From NCBI GenBank assembly GCA_013297575.1, contig JAAFHO010000225.1, positions 1 to 8,243 of the forward strand: a DNA stretch of 8,243 nucleotides. Direction: 5' to 3'. Position 1 is the stretch's first letter; each line of letters starts with the position of its first letter. Below, piece by piece: positions 1 to 6,782 of the stretch. The notes under the pieces were generated by a model. The model was given only the letters and a program-made list of their open reading frames with translations. It was not told the origin of the DNA and did no database searches. This stretch comes from Chitinophagales bacterium (GTDB lineage Bacteria; Bacteroidota; Bacteroidia; Chitinophagales; Saprospiraceae). The translations under genes and the position numbers were made by a program.

Positions 1-542
1 GGCGCAAAACGAAACTGCTCCATCGGCAAAAAGCCCACTTTGCGCTCCACATCCTTGATCCAATCGTCAAAACCAAACGCAGGATTCAGCGAAGTAAACA
101 CCAATTGCCGCCAACGATGTACTTGCAATTGCGTCAAATGATCGTCGGAACAAGGAAAATTAAGCGCAGTTTCCATCTCTGGCATGGATACAAATGCGCC
201 ATGGAGATCAAAACGCCTGCCGTGATAACCACAAACAATACTACCACGCTCCAAACGTCCGGGGTGCTCTACCAAAATTTTGCCACGATGCGTACATACA
301 TTGGACATACAACGCAACTGGTCTGCTTCATCGGCCAACAGCAGCAAAGGTTCTTCGATAAAACCCTCCATAAAACGGAACGGAAGCACTTCTTTGGGGA
401 GTTTTATATCCTCACCGCCAATAATCATTTGCCACGACCGCGCAAATACCTGTTCTTTGGAGGTTTCAAAGAGATCGGGGCGGTGGTAGAATTCGCCGGA
501 TAGTGTCTTTGAGGCTTGTGGGTTTTGGTGGATATCGAACAT
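1..542 (-). CDS. Rieske-type aromatic ring-hydroxylating oxygenase, large (alpha) subunit, partial
   Basis: The first 180 residues are visible; the 3' end lies beyond the left edge. The translated N-terminus carries a Rieske [2Fe-2S] domain with both ligand pairs intact: Cys83-x-His85 (VCTHRG) and Cys104-x2-His107 (CGYHG). An N-terminal aromatic motif (ARSWQ, residues 34-38) is typical of these alpha subunits. The mononuclear-iron catalytic domain would follow and is not in the window, so the substrate cannot be read. Family members take electrons through the Rieske cluster and hydroxylate or demethylate aromatic and quaternary-amine substrates in the cytoplasm. The ATG at 542 was chosen because it lies two bases after the kmo stop and gives a full-length N-terminus. 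No strong Shine-Dalgarno sequence is seen, which is usual in Bacteroidota. Cotranscription with kmo suggests an aromatic substrate, perhaps one linked to tryptophan breakdown, but that is inference. The Rieske assignment is firm and the substrate is unknown. Confidence 0.93.
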   Translation of the reverse strand, partial: MFDIHQNPQASKTLSGEFYHRPDLFETSKEQVFARSWQMIIGGEDIKLPKEVLPFRFMEGFIEEPLLLLADEADQLRCMSNVCTHRGKILVEHPGRLERGSIVCGYHGRRFDLHGAFVSMPEMETALNFPCSDDHLTQLQVHRWRQLVFTSLNPAFGFDDWIKDVERKVGFLPMEQFRFA

Positions 543-544
543 CT

Positions 545-1891
545 TTAATACCATTTTTGAAAAATAACCTCTACTTCTGGGTTATGTTCCCAGTTGTCCT
601 CAATACCTTTGATGGCTAATATTTCTTTAAAAAACGCATTTTGCCGATCATCTTCCTTCAATGCTTGATGATAAGGCGTATTAGAAAACGTCACCAACGA
701 ATATGAAGGCAAAAACGAAGGGTGGCGTTCGTGTAGCATAGCGGCTATTTTTTTGCGCAATAAAAACATTGGATCGCCCACCAAATCGCGCATTTCGATA
801 AAATTCCGTAAAGCCAATTCCGCGATAGCATCGCCATCGGGTTTGCGGCGCGTGGCAAAATCTGGGATCATTTTGCTCCAATCGCCATTATATTCGTCGT
901 ACATCGCATCCAAAATGGTACAATCTTCAAAACCAGCATTCATGCCCTGCCCGTAAAATGGCACAATCGCATGTGCCGAATCGCCGAGCAACAATACACG
1001 ACCCTGCCACTGCCAAGGCGCACATTGTAAGGTAATGAGCGACGAGGTGGGGTTGGCAAAGAAATCGGTGGTCAAAGTAGGCATCAAGGGTAATGTATCG
1101 GGGAAATATTGCTGGAAAAAATCCACCACAGCAGCATCATTCGTCAGGTGTTCAAATGATATTTCGCCTTCAAACGGTAAAAACAAAGTACACGTAAAAC
1201 TACCATCCGCATTGGGTAAAGCGATCATCATAAAATTGCCTCTTGGCCAAATATGAAGCGCGTTGGGTGGCATCCGGTGCGTACCATCGGGGAGGGCTGG
1301 TATGGTGAGTTCTTTGTAGCCATGCTCTAAATACGTCTGTTGGTAATCAAAGCGATCGGTACGCTGCAAGGCATAACGCACTGCGGAGAATGCACCATCG
1401 GTGGCAAAAATGAGTGGAGATTCGACCGTTTTTTGTGTGCCGCTTTTGGTATCTTCAAAGGTGATGGTATCGTTATTCAGGTCAACATCGGTGCATTTGT
1501 GCTCAAAATAAAACGAAACATTAGGGAAGGTAGAAGCGATACGCAACAATTCCAAGTTGAGGCCGCCCCGCGACACGGAATAAATGGCTTGTCCGTCTTT
1601 ACCATAAGGTTGGTAACTGGTATCGCCTGTTACGGCGTGCATCATGCGCCCGGGCATTGGGATGGCTACTTTTTCGATGAGTGGTCGGATACCCGCTTTT
1701 TCCACCGCTGCCCAGCCGCGTTCGCTCATGGCTAGGTTAATGGATCGTCCGCCGAGGTAGCCTTTGGCGCGCATATCGGGGCGACGTTCGTAAACGGCTA
1801 CTTCATAACCACGGCGGGCTAGGAATACAGCCCAAAGGGAACCTACAAGGCCGGCACCTACGATGACGGCTTTTTTTTTGTTATTAGTCAT
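545..1891 (-). CDS. kmo: Kynurenine 3-monooxygenase (FAD-dependent)
   Basis: A 448-residue flavoprotein hydroxylase that converts L-kynurenine to 3-hydroxykynurenine using NADPH and O2, a step on the tryptophan-to-quinolinate (NAD) or catabolic route. Visible motifs are the dinucleotide-binding GAGLVG (residues 12-17) with the acidic end of the second strand at Glu35 (VYERR), the family-typical GRSINLAMSERG (48-59), and the second FAD motif GDSAHAIVPFYGQGMNAGFE beginning at Gly303. The run SVSRGGLN after a PYG segment also fits the family. The length matches soluble bacterial enzymes; the C-terminus (FQKWY) lacks the membrane anchor of the mitochondrial form. The ATG at 1891 sits directly before the Rossmann strand, so no better start exists. 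The gene is first in a unit with the Rieske oxygenase, which starts 2 bases after its stop. No other kynurenine-pathway gene (TDO, kynureninase, HAAO) is in the window, so whether it serves NAD synthesis or degradation is open. Confidence 0.97.
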   Translation of the reverse strand: MTNNKKKAVIVGAGLVGSLWAVFLARRGYEVAVYERRPDMRAKGYLGGRSINLAMSERGWAAVEKAGIRPLIEKVAIPMPGRMMHAVTGDTSYQPYGKDGQAIYSVSRGGLNLELLRIASTFPNVSFYFEHKCTDVDLNNDTITFEDTKSGTQKTVESPLIFATDGAFSAVRYALQRTDRFDYQQTYLEHGYKELTIPALPDGTHRMPPNALHIWPRGNFMMIALPNADGSFTCTLFLPFEGEISFEHLTNDAAVVDFFQQYFPDTLPLMPTLTTDFFANPTSSLITLQCAPWQWQGRVLLLGDSAHAIVPFYGQGMNAGFEDCTILDAMYDEYNGDWSKMIPDFATRRKPDGDAIAELALRNFIEMRDLVGDPMFLLRKKIAAMLHERHPSFLPSYSLVTFSNTPYHQALKEDDRQNAFFKEILAIKGIEDNWEHNPEVEVIFQKWY

Positions 1892-1920
1892 GTACTAATT
1901 ATTTGTACTTTTGTTTCGAC

Positions 1921-1939
1921 ATCCTTCCTGAGGAAAGAT
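1921..1939. repeat. 19-base inverted repeat in the kmo leader (possible operator or hairpin)
   Basis: On the kmo strand the sequence is ATCTTTCCTCAGGAAGGAT. The arms ATCTTTCC and GGAAGGAT pair over 8 positions (one G-T pair) around a 3-base centre. It lies 30-48 bases before the kmo ATG and downstream of the TAACTTTG element, so it would fall inside the 5' untranslated region. This fits a repressor site for a dimeric regulator or a small RNA hairpin. There is no T-run after it, so it is not an intrinsic terminator. The symmetry is directly visible; the function is inferred. Confidence 0.5.
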
Positions 1940-1970
1940 AAACGCACGATGTGGTGATTTTTTTAGTGCA

Positions 1971-1978
1971 CAAAGTTA
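1971..1978 (-). promoter_or_regulatory. Candidate -7 element of the kmo promoter
   Basis: The minus strand reads CGTAACTTTG, an exact match to the Bacteroidota -7 consensus TAnnTTTG. It is placed 80 bases upstream of the kmo ATG, giving a predicted leader of roughly 70-75 bases that includes the inverted repeat at 1921-1939. No clear TTTG -33 box is found at the expected spacing, where the sequence is C-rich instead. The call therefore rests on the -7 box and its position only. Confidence 0.42.
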
Positions 1979-2162
1979 CGTGAAAAATTGGCTTGGGGGT
2001 AGGGGGCAGATTGAATTATATTGGTGTGAACGTTTTGCTTAACTGCGAAGGTTTTGTAAACATAATGCCTAGTGATTTGCATGAGCGTATTTAAGGTTTA
2101 AGCACTAATAAAATACAATAAAACATGGGGATTAGGCAATTTCAAAAAAAAGTGTTAATTAA

Positions 2163-2194
2163 TTTGGCAAGATCGGTATATCGCTATATATTTG
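2163..2194 (+). promoter_or_regulatory. Bacteroidota-type promoter (TTTG-N20-TATATTTG)
   Basis: A TTTG at 2163-2166 is followed after exactly 20 bases by TATATTTG at 2187-2194. This matches both the -33 (TTTG) and -7 (TAnnTTTG) elements of the Bacteroidota primary sigma factor with typical spacing. Transcription would start near 2200 and run right into the secreted-protein gene at 2560, giving a leader of about 360 bases. I found no comparably good element closer to that gene. Confidence 0.55.
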
Positions 2195-2285
2195 CAATGA
2201 TTTCACAATCATTTGCCTCTACACACAATTTTCAATATTTTAGATTATTATGCCTGTTATTTACTTTTCTGTTTTTAATTTATGG

Positions 2286-2304
2286 ACACCTATGGTGTGT
2301 TTTT
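2286..2304 (+). other. Small hairpin followed by a T-rich tract in the leader
   Basis: ACACC and GGTGT (2286-2290 and 2294-2298) form a 5-bp stem with a TAT loop, followed by GTTTTT. It resembles a minimal intrinsic terminator and would lie about 90 bases downstream of the predicted start from the 2163-2194 promoter, where it could act as a weak attenuator. The stem is short and of only moderate GC content, so chance is a realistic alternative. Confidence 0.25.
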
Positions 2305-2449
2305 CAGCCAATTTATTAGAATCAAGCAACTGTGGGAATAGCACAGCAATATACGAAGTCGATTTTTCTAAAACAGAAAGGTGTGTAGTGTAAAAATTGC
2401 CGAAACCAATCGTTCTAAAAATCAATAATTAGTAATCAATAAAGAAAAA

Positions 2450-2520
2450 GAGGCAGTGGCTGCAACCACTACCTCCCAACCGACTCGTCGTAGTCCCTGA
2501 TATAACCGAAATGGTCAGGT
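2450..2520 (+). promoter_or_regulatory. Hairpin cluster: candidate structured leader RNA upstream of the secreted-protein gene
   Basis: Three local foldings lie in 71 bases. (1) GAGGCAGTGG at 2450-2459 pairs with CCACTACCTC at 2466-2475 in 9 of 10 positions (one C-A mismatch) around a CTGCAA loop. (2) GACT at 2482-2485 pairs with AGTC at 2492-2495; an alternative is CGAC with GTCG inside 2481-2490. (3) CCTGA at 2496-2500 pairs with TCAGG at 2515-2519, enclosing a short CC/GG inner stem capped by GAAAT. The block is more GC-rich than the surrounding AT-rich DNA and ends 40 bases before the ATG at 2560. No T-run follows the hairpins, so a terminator is unlikely. I do not recognise it as a named riboswitch or ribozyme. 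Base-pairing is seen; a regulatory role is inferred. Confidence 0.4.
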
Positions 2521-2559
2521 AAAACAAACAGAGTAGATCATAAATTCAACACAAAGGTA

Positions 2560-5500
2560 ATGAAAAACAGATTATTTCAATCATTTAAGCCCCTTATTTG
2601 TCTTATTTGGCTTTACTATCTATCATCAATGACATTGTTTGGTCAACTCACAGTAACTAATTTAGGGAATGGTTTTGTGAGTGCCACTATTTCTGCAAGC
2701 TGTCCAAACGGCACTTTAATTCTGAAGTGGGGGGATGGTTGTGAGAACAACTCTACGAATAGCACTTTTATTCATCAGTATCTTACTTGTGGTACATTTA
2801 CGGTTACCCTTACATGTGCTGGCCCTGGAGGAAGCAACTTACTGGCCTCCCGTACCGTTACCATCGCAATTGCATCTGTATCAATTACGACCAACAGAAC
2901 AAGTCTCGTTACGGATTGCGGTCAAGATGAAACGCTTCAAATTAATTTTAGCCGAAATGGAGGATGTAGTGCCCCAACTGGAAATGTTACGATCAGTGGA
3001 ACTATTCCACCGGGATTCGAGGTGATTGGAGGCAATTTTACGGTTAGCGGGACTAATGCCAGCCTTATTGTACCAGGAGCATCCATACCCGCTGCTCCTG
3101 CAACTTTAACCCGAACATTGCAACTGCGCCCGCTCCCTTGTACCAACAACAGTAATCAACCTATAACCATAACTTTGGTTGGTACTGCTCCTAGTGGCAT
3201 TGGACTATCTAATGCGATCTGTAACACTATTATTTCAACTGTTCCTCCTCCACTAGCTTCGGTAGATTTATCCTGGACTTTTACGCCCAAAGCAGCCTGT
3301 CTTAATATTACCAAAACGACCTCTACACCGACTATCGGTGCTGGTGGGACAGCCCAGTTTCAAGTAACGGTGAGTAATACAGGCAATGCAAATGCACAAA
3401 ATATACAGGTAAATGACGTGTTTCCATCAGAGTTAGTGCCGCTGTCCCTGCCGCCTAATACTACGGTATCGGGCAATATGGCCACTACGCCTATCGCCCC
3501 CCTAGGAGTTGGAGGAAATCAGATTTTGAACTATTCTTTTACGCAGATACCAGTCCCTTGCCAGACAAGTGCAATATATAAGAACTGTGCGACGGCAGCA
3601 CTGTTAGGCTGTAATATTAAAACCACGGAATCTTGTGCCACTGTAAATCTTAATGCACCGCTACCCACACTCAACCCTAATTTTACGGTTACACCTATAG
3701 ATTGCAATACCATTCAGTTTACAGCAGTATCTAATACAGCAGGCCAAACGCATTTTTGGAATTTTGGTAATAGCAATACAAGTACATTGGCTAATCCCGT
3801 AAATAGCTTTGCTAATGGCACATTTACCGTTACACATACAATTACGGAATGTGGCGTGAGTGCGAGTGCCATGCAAACTGTTACTATTAATTGCGCGCCA
3901 CCAGAACCCCCCACATGTCCGTGTAGCAATAATAATGGTATCAATATCATCGCATTTAATGAAGGAACGCTATATTCTGAACTTGAGCAGATTAACAATT
4001 TTGATGTCAATAATGATGGCATAATTGATTTATCAGAACATAATGGCTGTATAACCATTAGTGGAAAATTGATTATTGATCAAAACCTCACTATTGTTGA
4101 TTGCCCAAATATTAAAATGCAGCCCTGTGCGGAGATTGAGGTACGCGCACAATCCCATTTTACAATGACACAAAATAAAATTACTGGTTGTGTTAAAATG
4201 TGGCGTGGTATCACTGTAAAACCCTTTGGATGGCTAACTTTTCAAAGGAATACGGTTGAAGATGCCCAAACCGCAATTATTGCAAATGGTAGTTCATTTG
4301 CTGGATTTCCAGCACCAAACACTATTCCTTATACTACTATAGAGGTTCAAAAGAATCGCTTCGTACGCAATCATATTGGTATATTAGCCAAAGGACTGCC
4401 GTGGGCTAGTCTTGCTCACCAGCCCATATCCGGAAATACCTTTATTGGAAATGGGGCACAACCACTGCTGCCACCTTGCGATCAATCGTTAGCCAATTGG
4501 AATGCTGACAACGGCTATGCAGGGGTGGTGAGCCAAGCCATTAATCTGAGTATTGGATCTGCTACGGATGTAGGTTTTACGAATACCTTCTCCGCATTAC
4601 GCAACGGGGTGATTGGGGAAAACTGTTGGCTACAAGTACACCATGCTAGTTTCACCGATATGGTAGGTGAATGGCTAACGGAAGGTCAGGCACCCACCTT
4701 TGCCGCTTCCACAGGTGTGGGTGTGGTAGCAAACAATGGATTATCTACTATCAGCGGATCATTCTTTAATGGCTGTGGACACGGTATTTATGCCCTCAGC
4801 GGTGCTATTAGTGCCTTACAAAATGATATGCCCAATGTACGCAGGGGTATTGAAATAAATAGCCCAATTGGTTGCACTTTATCGGAAAATAAAGATATTG
4901 TATTTAAAAACAAAGGCATATATGGTCGGAACCTGCAAACTGGGCCTATAAGTCAGTATTTCCAGTACGCGATCAACAAAAACAGGGTGCGAAATTTTGA
5001 TCAAAGTGAGACGGAAGATGATATGGCAATCCATATGGCTAATGGTAATCAGCCAGATCTGATCAATGCACGGATGTCGGAAAATGAGGTTTTTATAGAT
5101 GCGAAAAAAAATGCCATTAGAGTAGAAGGCATAGGTCGTTGGGTGATAGACCGAAACTATGTTCAATACAAACCATTTATGGGGCTGGCCAATTCAGGGA
5201 CTGGACTTTTGCTCTTGTCTTCTTCGCGGAATTATTTATACGGCAATAATATGGAAGATATTGCTACGAGTCCCGTTTCTACGGGCTTCAATATTGCAAT
5301 TAGTCCCGAAAATACGTTTTGTTGCAATGTAACAGATGGCCACAGATTAGCCTTCCGCTTCTTCGGCGCATGTGGTACTACTACCTTTCGCACCTCCGAT
5401 ATGTCGGCACACGAAACCTGTCTTGAAATTAGCCAAAGTGGTACTATTGGAGAACAAGGATCTTTTGATGTAAATTCATTGACCTTCCCTAATTTCCGGA

Positions 5501-6723
5501 ATTGGTTCAATACTTCGTCGGGTATTGCACGGCATTTAGGAAATAGTCAAGGGATCGTCAACTCATCGCGTTTCCATGTACTCTCCACGCTTACACCAGA
5601 CTTTCCAGAACAAATATCAACACCAAATACAGTGCTTACGCTCCCATGGTTTGAGATAGACGGCAACGGGAATCCGAACTGCACGAGTTGTACAGAACCG
5701 CCATTGGTACCCGATGTTCGTCCCCGCCAAATAGACGAAGGTGACCGACTCATTGTAGGTGATGGTTTTGGCAAGGAAACCGCTGGTGAACGGATGCTAC
5801 AGTGGGAAGGTAGTCGCAATTTGTATCGTCGTATGCAGCAATATCCTGAAACACATGGTAAGGAAACCGCTGTGGATGCTTTTTACAAGGCAGCAGCATC
5901 TACTAAAATTGGGGCGTACTACTTGGCCGATAGTTTAGTTAATAACCTATCGGTATTGAGTGCTGCAACCGCTTTGTCGATGTCGCAATATATAGCGCAG
6001 GTAAGGCAGGCTGAAACCGATATACAAGCACAACTCAAGTTATTAGGCAGTAAAACAAATTGGGCAGATTCGCTTGCCATTTACCGTCAGATCGATGCAA
6101 TATTGGCAGCGGCTACACCAGCCGTACAGCATTTTGTTGAACAAATCGCCATTGCCAATACCGAGCGCAATACACGCGCCAATTTTGCCTTATCGGTAGT
6201 TGCTGCTTTGCCAGTGACAGATGTATTGGAACAAAATCGCAAAGATGTACTCGAAATTTATGCACAAACCATTGGTCAGGATAATAACCAATTAACACCA
6301 GAACAAGCAACCATCATTAGTGGTATCGCGTATCAATGTCCCGAAGAAGGCGGCAGTGCGGTGTATTTGGCACGAGTCATTTATCAGTTAGTGGCTGCTA
6401 CCTCATTTGATGATGAGGCATTGTGCAATAATAAAGAACGCAGCTCTATCCAAGCCAGCTCACCCACCACAGCACCATACCTGATTGCGCCTAATCCGGC
6501 ATCCAATCAAGTGACGATCGCACCACTGCACGACCAATGGGGCGCTAATACCCAAATTAGGCTTTTGGATGCTTCTGGGCATTTATGGCTGGAGATAAAT
6601 GCACCCAAAGAGAGTAAGATTGCGGTATTAGACATCGCCAAATTACCTATTGGTATGTATTTCTGCCATATTATGCCCGATAATGGCAAGAATACTATCC
6701 ACAAGTTAATCATCAACAGATAA
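2560..6723 (+). CDS. Large secreted T9SS protein with PKD-like, DUF11-like and beta-helix domains
   Basis: The 1387-residue protein is probably exported by Sec and then through the outer membrane by T9SS. A signal peptide covers residues 1-28 (hydrophobic core around LICLIWLYYL, cleavage likely at FG/Q). A PKD-like module follows with WGDG at 57-60 and cysteines 48, 61, 77 and 86. A DUF11-like Ig module lies around 248-350 (TVSNTGN near 270). A second PKD-like module has WNFGN at 400-404. A Cys/Pro-rich linker near 448 leads to an EF-hand-type loop, DVNNDGIIDLSE (482-493). Irregular beta-helix repeats (N-x-F/I and GI-rich strands) run from about 508 to 960. A mainly helical block (about 1065-1290) has no family I recognise. 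The last 80 residues form the sorting domain, with APNPASNQV at 1310-1318 and ending KLIINR. The start at 2560 gives a clean signal peptide and has AAAGG just 2 bases upstream. There is no catalytic motif; adhesion or polysaccharide binding are possibilities only. A terminator-like hairpin follows the stop. Confidence 0.93.
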   Translation: MKNRLFQSFKPLICLIWLYYLSSMTLFGQLTVTNLGNGFVSATISASCPNGTLILKWGDGCENNSTNSTFIHQYLTCGTFTVTLTCAGPGGSNLLASRTVTIAIASVSITTNRTSLVTDCGQDETLQINFSRNGGCSAPTGNVTISGTIPPGFEVIGGNFTVSGTNASLIVPGASIPAAPATLTRTLQLRPLPCTNNSNQPITITLVGTAPSGIGLSNAICNTIISTVPPPLASVDLSWTFTPKAACLNITKTTSTPTIGAGGTAQFQVTVSNTGNANAQNIQVNDVFPSELVPLSLPPNTTVSGNMATTPIAPLGVGGNQILNYSFTQIPVPCQTSAIYKNCATAALLGCNIKTTESCATVNLNAPLPTLNPNFTVTPIDCNTIQFTAVSNTAGQTHFWNFGNSNTSTLANPVNSFANGTFTVTHTITECGVSASAMQTVTINCAPPEPPTCPCSNNNGINIIAFNEGTLYSELEQINNFDVNNDGIIDLSEHNGCITISGKLIIDQNLTIVDCPNIKMQPCAEIEVRAQSHFTMTQNKITGCVKMWRGITVKPFGWLTFQRNTVEDAQTAIIANGSSFAGFPAPNTIPYTTIEVQKNRFVRNHIGILAKGLPWASLAHQPISGNTFIGNGAQPLLPPCDQSLANWNADNGYAGVVSQAINLSIGSATDVGFTNTFSALRNGVIGENCWLQVHHASFTDMVGEWLTEGQAPTFAASTGVGVVANNGLSTISGSFFNGCGHGIYALSGAISALQNDMPNVRRGIEINSPIGCTLSENKDIVFKNKGIYGRNLQTGPISQYFQYAINKNRVRNFDQSETEDDMAIHMANGNQPDLINARMSENEVFIDAKKNAIRVEGIGRWVIDRNYVQYKPFMGLANSGTGLLLLSSSRNYLYGNNMEDIATSPVSTGFNIAISPENTFCCNVTDGHRLAFRFFGACGTTTFRTSDMSAHETCLEISQSGTIGEQGSFDVNSLTFPNFRNWFNTSSGIARHLGNSQGIVNSSRFHVLSTLTPDFPEQISTPNTVLTLPWFEIDGNGNPNCTSCTEPPLVPDVRPRQIDEGDRLIVGDGFGKETAGERMLQWEGSRNLYRRMQQYPETHGKETAVDAFYKAAASTKIGAYYLADSLVNNLSVLSAATALSMSQYIAQVRQAETDIQAQLKLLGSKTNWADSLAIYRQIDAILAAATPAVQHFVEQIAIANTERNTRANFALSVVAALPVTDVLEQNRKDVLEIYAQTIGQDNNQLTPEQATIISGIAYQCPEEGGSAVYLARVIYQLVAATSFDDEALCNNKERSSIQASSPTTAPYLIAPNPASNQVTIAPLHDQWGANTQIRLLDASGHLWLEINAPKESKIAVLDIAKLPIGMYFCHIMPDNGKNTIHKLIINR

Positions 6724-6736
6724 ACGATCACTCAGG

Positions 6737-6769
6737 AGCAGTACTGCAATTATTGCAGTACTGCTTTTT
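6737..6769 (+). terminator. Strong Rho-independent terminator-like hairpin
   Basis: AGCAGTACTGCAA (6737-6749) and TTGCAGTACTGCT (6753-6765) form a perfect 13-bp stem with a TTA loop. The T-run at 6765-6769 includes the last paired T. It begins 13 bases after the stop codon at 6723 and would end the mRNA of the large secreted-protein gene. Each arm also contains the self-complementary 10-mer GCAGTACTGC. No T-run is present on the other strand, so it acts in one direction only. It is unusual in lying only 13 bases before the next start codon. Confidence 0.85.
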
Positions 6770-6782
6770 AATGCTTATACCC

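Larger units (their letters stand above)
1892..2559. other. Divergent intergenic region between kmo and the large secreted-protein gene
   Basis: A stretch of 668 bases between two divergently transcribed genes, clearly more AT-rich than the flanking genes. It contains the kmo upstream region (about 1892-1980), with a -7-like element and an inverted repeat. It also contains a G-rich patch of two G5 tracts around 1994-2006, a rightward Bacteroidota-type promoter (2163-2194), several small hairpins (2286-2298, 2330-2346, 2365-2379) and a denser hairpin cluster (2450-2520) close to the next gene. The only open frame of note (2125-2319, 64 codons) overlaps the promoter and lacks ribosome-binding or family evidence, so I do not call it. 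I see no tRNA, mobile-element end or tandem repeat here. Confidence 0.7.

Noticed and set aside
105..503. 132-codon open frame on the plus strand
   Set aside because: It is antisense to the Rieske oxygenase, whose cluster ligands are clearly encoded on the minus strand.
1340..1735. 131-codon open frame on the plus strand
   Set aside because: It is entirely antisense to kmo, whose protein is confidently recognised.
1906..1913. TACTTTTG on the plus strand, an exact match to the TAnnTTTG -7 consensus
   Set aside because: No TTTG box lies at the right distance (the nearest TTG is 25 bases upstream, inside kmo). It points into the leader of the opposite gene with no nearby target, so it is probably a chance match.
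1994..2006. Two adjacent G5 tracts (possible G-quadruplex)
   Set aside because: Only two long G tracts are present; four tracts in close spacing are not seen.
2125..2319. 64-codon open frame with a hydrophobic C-terminal stretch in the intergenic region
   Set aside because: There is no ribosome-binding sequence, no recognisable family and AT-rich low-complexity content. A well-formed promoter (2163-2194) lies inside it. Hydrophobicity is expected by chance in T-rich DNA.
2330..2346. Hairpin CTGTG / CACAG with a 7-base loop
   Set aside because: A 5-bp stem with a 7-base loop is expected by chance in this much sequence; nothing else supports it.
2496..2519. Resemblance to a hammerhead ribozyme core (CTGA followed by GAAA)
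   Set aside because: The required CUGANGA box is not intact (the sequence continues TATAA), and the three-stem arrangement with a cleavage triplet cannot be drawn.
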